A stretch of 17,156 nucleotides of DNA from positions 1 through 17,156 of the forward strand of contig JAPUIP010000450.1 of the NCBI GenBank assembly GCA_027296925.1, read 5' to 3'. A program made the position numbers and the translations under genes. The notes below the pieces were generated by a model. That model was given only the letters and a program-made list of their open reading frames with translations. It was not told where the DNA came from and ran no database searches. The stretch comes from Candidatus Poribacteria bacterium. Its GTDB lineage: Bacteria > Poribacteria > WGA-4E > PCPOR2b. Shown here piece by piece: positions 12,211 to 17,156 of the stretch (its first letter is position 1; every line of letters starts with the position of its first letter).

Positions 12211-14256
12211 ATGGCAAACAAGACATCGAAACGTCGAAGAAAACAAGGGCGAAAGGCAAGTCGCAGATCGCCGCAAGCAGGTCGAGGAAAAGTTAGCCCC
12301 ATCCATCAACCTCCATCTGCAGGCAAGCGGCTCAGTCTGTGTATGATCGTAAAAAACGAAGAGAAAGCGTTGCCGACATGCCTCGAAAGCGTAGAGGGAT
12401 TGGTTGATGAGTTAATCGTCGTCGATACCGGATCAACCGACCGAACCATTGAAATCGCCCAACGCTTCGGCGCGAAGGTTTATCATTTCGAGTGGGTCGA
12501 CGACTTTTCTGCCGCCCGCAACGCGTCCATCAAGCATGCCACAGGTGATTGGATTCTCTGGCTCGATGCGGATGACATTCTGCCCCAAAAGTATCACACA
12601 ACCATCCGCCGTCTCCTCACATCCCCCCAAGATCACGCCTTCTATTTCCGCCTCGAAAATATCGGTGGGGACGAAGCGGTATGCTACCAACTCCGCATGT
12701 TCCCAAACCGCCCGGGGCTCGAATATACCATGCCGGTCCACGAGCAAGTCCTGCCCTCCCTCATACGGCTTGGGGTCGGCAAGATGATTAACGTGGACGT
12801 GAGCGTCATCCATACCGGTTATACCGATGCCGAGACGATTGCGTCGAAGAACGCGAAGTATCTGACGATTATGAATAGATGGCTGGAAACTCACCCGCAC
12901 GACTATGTGACCCGATCGCATGTCGCCCGCATCTACCACACAGAGGGACGCCACACACAGGCAATTGAGGCGTATCAGACGATAATCAACGATAGCCGAT
13001 GCCGATTGGAAAATGAGCTAATCTACCTCACCAGCTTGATCTATCTTGGGCGCTCGCATCTCAATCTGGGGCAGTACACCGAGGCGCTGGCTGCCTTTGA
13101 ACAAACTTTGCAAGTGGATGCCAACTACGATATTGCCTATATGTGTTTCGGTGAAGCGTACACACAAATGGGAGAAGCGGATGAAGCAATCGAGTTTCTG
13201 GAGAAGATTCGCGATAAGGGGGGAATCGCGGTCAGCTTTTTGCCAGTCGAAGTCAAGTCGTTGAACTACCATTGCCGTCATTTTCTTGGGAAAAACTATG
13301 AGCAAATAGACCGGCCCGATGAAGCCATCGCTGAGTATCATGCGGCAATCGGACTCGATCCACGGCGGACGGAGGCACCAACGGCACTCGCTCAACTGCT
13401 CGCAAACCGCGGAGATCTGAGCGGCGCGCATCGTGTTTTGGATGCGGCAATTCAAGCGAACCCGTCGGAGCCTGAACACTACCTCAATCAAGTGATCTTG
13501 TATATGGATGAGCAGCGGTATGATGAAGCGGAATGGGCTTTACAGACCGCCCTCCAGCATGATCCGACTCACAGTCGTGCCCACCTGCAGCGGGGGCGTC
13601 TTGACCGTCTGCGCGGCAATACAGAGGCCGCAGAGCTTGCATATCAGAAGGCGATTCAGTACAATCCGGATGCCGTAGAAGCACACACCGATCTCGGGCA
13701 TCTCTACATTGAGCGAAAGCAGTTTAATCAGGCCGAGCGCGCGTTTGAGGCTGCGATCCAGGTCTGTCAGGAGAGTGGACAGGAAGTCGCGCTTGACATT
13801 CAACTCGGTTACGCTTACAGTTGCGCTTGCGGCCATAAGCGCGAGAAAGTGACGGCAGTCTATCACGAAGTTTCCAGACAGATGGACGGTGCACCGATTG
13901 CTACGGATGGTGACGTGACGAATCAATGGATTGATTTGGGAGAGCTCTTGCTGGAGAGCCGGTTGCCGGGGATGGCGGCGTATGCGATGCAGACAGCGAA
14001 GGCGTTAAATCCGAACGCCGATCGCGCCGTCGAAGGCCTCGGCGATGTGCTGATGCAGACTGGAAAGCATACGGAGGCGCGGGAGCATTACGAGAACGCT
14101 TTGCAACTTGCGCCGAAACGGCTAGAGCTCTTTTTCAAACTCGGGGATTGCTACCTCGAACTGGATGCAAAAGATGTGGCCCAAATGTGCTATCAACAAG
14201 GCCTGGAGGCAAATCCTTTGCTGCAACCGACAATGCAAAGCGTAACACCGGACTGA
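12211..14256 (+). CDS. GT2-family glycosyltransferase fused to a TPR array
   Basis: A 681-residue protein joining an inverting GT-A glycosyltransferase to a long tetratricopeptide array. A Lys/Arg-rich N-terminus (about residues 4-27) precedes the enzyme. The GT2 domain shows LSLCMIVKNEE (41-51), VDTGSTDRT (71-79), the metal-binding WLDADD (117-122) and VHEQ (176-179). Helical repeats follow from about 230 to 670, with typical TPR phrases such as GQYTEALAAFEQTLQVD and GKHTEAREHYENALQLAP; about ten can be counted by eye. Family members of this layout transfer sugars to proteins or carbohydrates, and the TPRs are thought to hold the acceptor or partners. The substrate here is unknown. It is transcribed away from the polysaccharide operon and followed by a TGATG overlap with the next frame, so it was probably not the last gene of its original operon. 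Confidence 0.92.
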   Translation: MANKTSKRRRKQGRKASRRSPQAGRGKVSPIHQPPSAGKRLSLCMIVKNEEKALPTCLESVEGLVDELIVVDTGSTDRTIEIAQRFGAKVYHFEWVDDFSAARNASIKHATGDWILWLDADDILPQKYHTTIRRLLTSPQDHAFYFRLENIGGDEAVCYQLRMFPNRPGLEYTMPVHEQVLPSLIRLGVGKMINVDVSVIHTGYTDAETIASKNAKYLTIMNRWLETHPHDYVTRSHVARIYHTEGRHTQAIEAYQTIINDSRCRLENELIYLTSLIYLGRSHLNLGQYTEALAAFEQTLQVDANYDIAYMCFGEAYTQMGEADEAIEFLEKIRDKGGIAVSFLPVEVKSLNYHCRHFLGKNYEQIDRPDEAIAEYHAAIGLDPRRTEAPTALAQLLANRGDLSGAHRVLDAAIQANPSEPEHYLNQVILYMDEQRYDEAEWALQTALQHDPTHSRAHLQRGRLDRLRGNTEAAELAYQKAIQYNPDAVEAHTDLGHLYIERKQFNQAERAFEAAIQVCQESGQEVALDIQLGYAYSCACGHKREKVTAVYHEVSRQMDGAPIATDGDVTNQWIDLGELLLESRLPGMAAYAMQTAKALNPNADRAVEGLGDVLMQTGKHTEAREHYENALQLAPKRLELFFKLGDCYLELDAKDVAQMCYQQGLEANPLLQPTMQSVTPD

Positions 14257-14654
14257 TGAAAAATCAGAAAGCTGATCCAAACCACGCCGTGATTACCACC
14301 GATGAGATGCTAACAAGGCACACGCCTGCAGAGGATTTGATACGGCGAGGGCAGACGCAGATACAATCTTATCAAGTCGCAGCCGAGCACCTCAGTCGGG
14401 CGGTCGAGGCGCTGAATGCGAAAGATTATCACCCCAACATCCTCATAGTCGCCTCCAGTTTCTCCTTCTCCGAATCAAGTTCTTCAAGGCGGGTCCGTTT
14501 CTGTTCGACAACCGCTTCCGGCGCACGGTCGAGGAACCTCGGATTGTCGAGGGTTTTCTGCGTGCCGGCAAAGTCTTTCATCACTTTGTCGAGTCGTCTC
14601 TGCAAGCGCGATTTCTCCTTCTCGATGTCGATGACGCCCGCAAGCGGTATATAG
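14256..14654 (+). pseudogene. Truncated gene: N-terminal coding remnant running into the antisense of valS
   Basis: An ATG overlaps the stop of the GT2-TPR gene as TGATG (14254-14258) and opens a frame of 132 residues. The first 58 or so (to about 14430) look like a real protein: MKNQKADPNHAVITTDEML, then a helical stretch with the phrase AAEHLSRAVEALNAKDYHPN that resembles the start of a TPR-like or helical protein. From about 14430 the frame lies antisense to the end of valS and becomes Ser/Arg-rich, with no protein-like pattern (SSFSFSESSSSRR). The simplest reading is a coupled downstream gene cut by a rearrangement that brought in valS, leaving a chimeric frame. Alternatives are a genuine short gene with a non-homologous tail, or an assembly join. 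No stop occurs at the junction. Confidence 0.5.
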
Positions 14655-17101
14655 ATCAAAAGAGCCCCAATCACCGCTGACGCCGCGGCGGGAGGCTTTT
14701 CCTGGTGTTCAGCGATAGAGATTCGTGAGAAACGTGTGAACGCCGGCAGGTATTCTACCAAATGTTCGGCAAGGAGGTCGCGAATGTGTCGATCAGGGGC
14801 TTGAATCAAAACCTCAACTTCGCTGGATGGCGGGACGTTCATCTCGCCCCGGATGCTGCGGATGCTCTCAATAACATTCATGATTGTTTGCATTGCGTCT
14901 TCCGCAGCGGTGTCGGCCCATTCAGCATTTGGCGCTGGCCACGGTGCCACAACGACACTTTCTCCCTTGTGGGGCAGGCGCTGCCAGATCTCTTCCGTAA
15001 TGAAAGGCATCATTGGATGCAGCAGGCGCATCGTGCCTTCGAGAACTTCGGCGGCAACCGCCTGCGCGGTATGTTTCGCCGCTGGATCGTCGGCGTAGTA
15101 AAGCCGCTGCTTGATGAGCTCAATATACCAATCGCAGAATTCATGCCACAGAAATTCGTAGAGACAGTGCGCCGCGTCACTGAAACGGAATTCCTCAAGA
15201 TATATTGTCACATTTTGAACCGTTGCGCTGAAACGGCTGCGAATCCACCGATCACATAGTAGGGGCGATGCTTGCCTCGTCCTTAGCGGCTTGACCTGCT
15301 GTGACTCGCTCTCCGATGGATGGAAATCATCGAGATTCATGAGCAGGAATCGTGACGCATTCCAGATCTTGTTGGCGAACCGTTTTCCCGCCTCGATCTG
15401 AGACTCTGGCAACGGCATATATGGATTGGGGAGGGTACAGAATGCAAGCGCGAAGCGGAAGGCATCCGCACCGTACTTGTCAACGGTCAGGACCGGATCG
15501 ATCGTATTGCCACGGGACTTGCTCATTTTTTGTCCGTGTTCATCGGCGATCAGCCCGTGCAAGTAGACGTGGCGGAACGGCACTTCGCCCATACAGTGAA
15601 GTCCGAGCATAATCATCCGGGCGACCCAGAAGAAGAGGATGTCCCATCCGGTCACCAGCACGGAGGTCGGGTAGAACGTCTTGAGGAGCTCCGTTTCCTC
15701 CGGCCAGCCCATTGTCGAGAAGGGCCAAAGCCCGGAGCTGAACCATGTGTCGAGCACATCCTCGTCTTGGCGGATATGCTCAGAATTGCAGTGGGAGCAG
15801 CTCTCCGGCGTATCCACAGCCACGGTGATTTCGTCGCAATCGTCACAATACCAGATTGGGAGTTGGTGTCCCCACCAGCGCTGCCGCGAGATTGCCCACG
15901 GTTGGATATTTTCCATCCATTGATAAAATCGCTTCGTTTCCCGTTCTGGGATAAACACAACCTCGCCCCGTTGCGCGGCTTCCATAGACCGCTCGGCAAG
16001 CGGTTTGACGTTCAGGTACCATTGCGGTGAGATGTAGGGTTCAATGATTTGGTCGCATCGATCATGGTGTCCAACGGCGTGGCGATGCGGAACAACCTTG
16101 ATCAGATACTCCCCTTCATGCAGATCTGCGACCAACGCTTTGCGGCACTCCAACCGGTCCATTCCTTGATACTTCGGCCCAGCATTTTCATTGAGTGTCC
16201 CGTCGGGGTTAAATATGTTGACCTGGTCCAGTTGGTGTCGCTGACCGATTTCGTAATCGTTTGGATCATGCGCCGGCGTAACCTTTAACGCTCCCGTGCC
16301 GAACTCCCAATCGACATAGGCATCCGCGATGATCGGAAGTTCACGTTCGAGAATCGGTAGGATCGCCGTTTTGCCGATGAGGTGTTGATAGCGCTCATCT
16401 TCGGGATGAACCGCAACCGCCGTGTCGCCGAGCATCGTTTCTGGTCGCGTCGTCGCAATCTCCACGAATTCCGCCGCATCCCGGATCGGATATTTGATGT
16501 GATAGAAATTTCCGTCAATCTCAACCGGCTCGACCTCGAGATCGGAAACGGCGGTTCGACAGTTTGGGCACCAGTTGACCATGTACTCTCCACGATAAAT
16601 CAAGCCGTCGTTGTATAATTTGACAAATGCGGTGCGAACAGCCTTGGATAGACCGTCGTCCAATGTGAAGCGTTCCCGTGCCCAGTCACAGGAGCAACCA
16701 ATGCTCTGCAACTGATCGATGATTGTCCCGCGAGATTCATCCTTCCAGTTCCACATTCGCTCAATAAATTTCTTGCGACCAAGTTCCTCACGGCTGGTTC
16801 CCCAAGTCGCGAGTTTCTTCTCCATGATGATTTCCGTGACGATTCCCGCGTGGTCTGTTCCCGGCATCCAGAGTGCGTTGTAGCCCTGCATCCGCCTCCA
16901 CCGAGTCAGTATGTCTTGCAGAGTGTTATCGAGCGCATGCCCGACATGCAGGCTCCCTGTGATATTGGGCGGGGGAATCACGATTGAGAAAGGTGGCTTG
17001 TCGGATTTATCAGCAGCATGGAAGTAATCTCGCTCCAGCCAGAATCTGTACCATTTTTCTTCAATTTCATGCGGTGCGTATGTTTTTGGAATGTCTTTCA
17101 T
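14429..17101 (-). CDS. valS: Valyl-tRNA synthetase
   Basis: Class I aminoacyl-tRNA synthetase that charges tRNA-Val in the cytoplasm and edits mischarged threonine. Numbered from the ATG at 17125, motifs are the HIGH-type HVGH (60-63) in PPPNITGSLHVGH, NWCPNCRTAVSD (184-195), the editing-domain TTRPETMLGDTAVAVHPED (225-243), CDDC and CSHC pairs suited to zinc binding (427-430, 443-446), DVLDTWFSSGLWPFS (456-470) and KMSKS (533-537). The C-terminal end is the usual coiled-coil arm (IDIEKEKSRLQRRLDK). The length of about 890 residues is normal, so the gene is complete. I prefer the ATG at 17101 (MKDIPKTYAPHEIEEKW), which is the typical family beginning; the ATG at 17125 adds eight residues. Neither has an ideally placed Shine-Dalgarno. 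It converges on the GT2-TPR gene, and no clear terminator hairpin lies between them. Confidence 0.98.
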   Translation of the reverse strand: MKDIPKTYAPHEIEEKWYRFWLERDYFHAADKSDKPPFSIVIPPPNITGSLHVGHALDNTLQDILTRWRRMQGYNALWMPGTDHAGIVTEIIMEKKLATWGTSREELGRKKFIERMWNWKDESRGTIIDQLQSIGCSCDWARERFTLDDGLSKAVRTAFVKLYNDGLIYRGEYMVNWCPNCRTAVSDLEVEPVEIDGNFYHIKYPIRDAAEFVEIATTRPETMLGDTAVAVHPEDERYQHLIGKTAILPILERELPIIADAYVDWEFGTGALKVTPAHDPNDYEIGQRHQLDQVNIFNPDGTLNENAGPKYQGMDRLECRKALVADLHEGEYLIKVVPHRHAVGHHDRCDQIIEPYISPQWYLNVKPLAERSMEAAQRGEVVFIPERETKRFYQWMENIQPWAISRQRWWGHQLPIWYCDDCDEITVAVDTPESCSHCNSEHIRQDEDVLDTWFSSGLWPFSTMGWPEETELLKTFYPTSVLVTGWDILFFWVARMIMLGLHCMGEVPFRHVYLHGLIADEHGQKMSKSRGNTIDPVLTVDKYGADAFRFALAFCTLPNPYMPLPESQIEAGKRFANKIWNASRFLLMNLDDFHPSESESQQVKPLRTRQASPLLCDRWIRSRFSATVQNVTIYLEEFRFSDAAHCLYEFLWHEFCDWYIELIKQRLYYADDPAAKHTAQAVAAEVLEGTMRLLHPMMPFITEEIWQRLPHKGESVVVAPWPAPNAEWADTAAEDAMQTIMNVIESIRSIRGEMNVPPSSEVEVLIQAPDRHIRDLLAEHLVEYLPAFTRFSRISIAEHQEKPPAAASAVIGALLIYIPLAGVIDIEKEKSRLQRRLDKVMKDFAGTQKTLDNPRFLDRAPEAVVEQKRTRLEELDSEKEKLEATMRMLG

Positions 17102-17156
17102 GGGTCTTTCAAGTCCTCGACTCATCTTGTGTTTGATAAAATCCCTCTTCGGTAAG

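Noticed and set aside
13018..13491. Minus-strand frame of 157 codons.
   Set aside because: Shadow of the TPR array on the plus strand.
14256..14431. Rho-independent terminator between the convergent GT2-TPR and valS genes.
   Set aside because: No GC-rich hairpin followed by a T-run is visible on either strand.
1..17156. CRISPR arrays, tRNA or rRNA genes, transposases, integrases and known defence genes.
   Set aside because: No regularly spaced repeats, tRNA-like or rRNA-like stretches, or recognisable transposase/integrase/defence motifs were seen.

Overview
The window is bacterial and Gram-negative. It encodes an outer-membrane polysaccharide export protein, two predicted outer-membrane or periplasmic systems, and a chromosomal house-keeping gene (valyl-tRNA synthetase). 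Base composition looks close to even. Genes are tightly packed, and two intergenic stretches hold degenerate palindromic repeats of a kind common in large genomes of uncultured bacteria. The combination of a UPF0164/PorV-like porin, a GT2-TPR fusion and the (alpha/alpha)-type polysaccharide-locus protein suggests an uncultured phylum such as Poribacteria or a relative. That placement is a guess from protein style, not a result.

Left and centre (1-11145, all on the minus strand): an exopolysaccharide/capsule operon. In transcription order it holds a Wza-like export protein with SLBB repeats (8947-11145), a Wzc-type chain-length regulator fused to a BY-kinase (6209-8947), an O-antigen ligase/Wzy-type membrane protein (4766-6187), a PorV/UPF0164-like outer-membrane protein (3735-4757), UDP-GlcNAc 2-epimerase (2486-3580), an ABC-2 export permease (1690-2475), a GT4 glycosyltransferase (408-1610) and the start of a polysaccharide-locus protein that runs off the left edge (1-415). 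Most junctions are 1-30 nt apart or overlap. The exception is a 154-nt gap holding a degenerate repeat between the PorV-like gene and the epimerase. A TATAAT box about 128 nt upstream of the Wza-like start probably drives the operon.

Centre-right (11146-12210): a small three-helix membrane protein (11309-11665) has a perfect TTGACA-17-TATAAT promoter. Upstream of it lies a gene-free stretch with a long imperfect inverted repeat. Right (12211-17101): a plus-strand GT2-TPR glycosyltransferase is followed, with a TGATG overlap, by the start of a second protein-like frame. That frame runs into the 3' end of the convergent, complete valS gene and looks like a truncated gene.

Together the operon can make an activated sugar (ManNAc from GlcNAc), transfer sugars, polymerise or ligate, control chain length by tyrosine phosphorylation, and export across both membranes. 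It is unusual in pairing Wzy-type components (Wza, Wzc, ligase) with an ABC-2 permease, and in having a Wza-like protein with an N-terminal cytoplasmic region and transmembrane helix in place of a lipoprotein signal.
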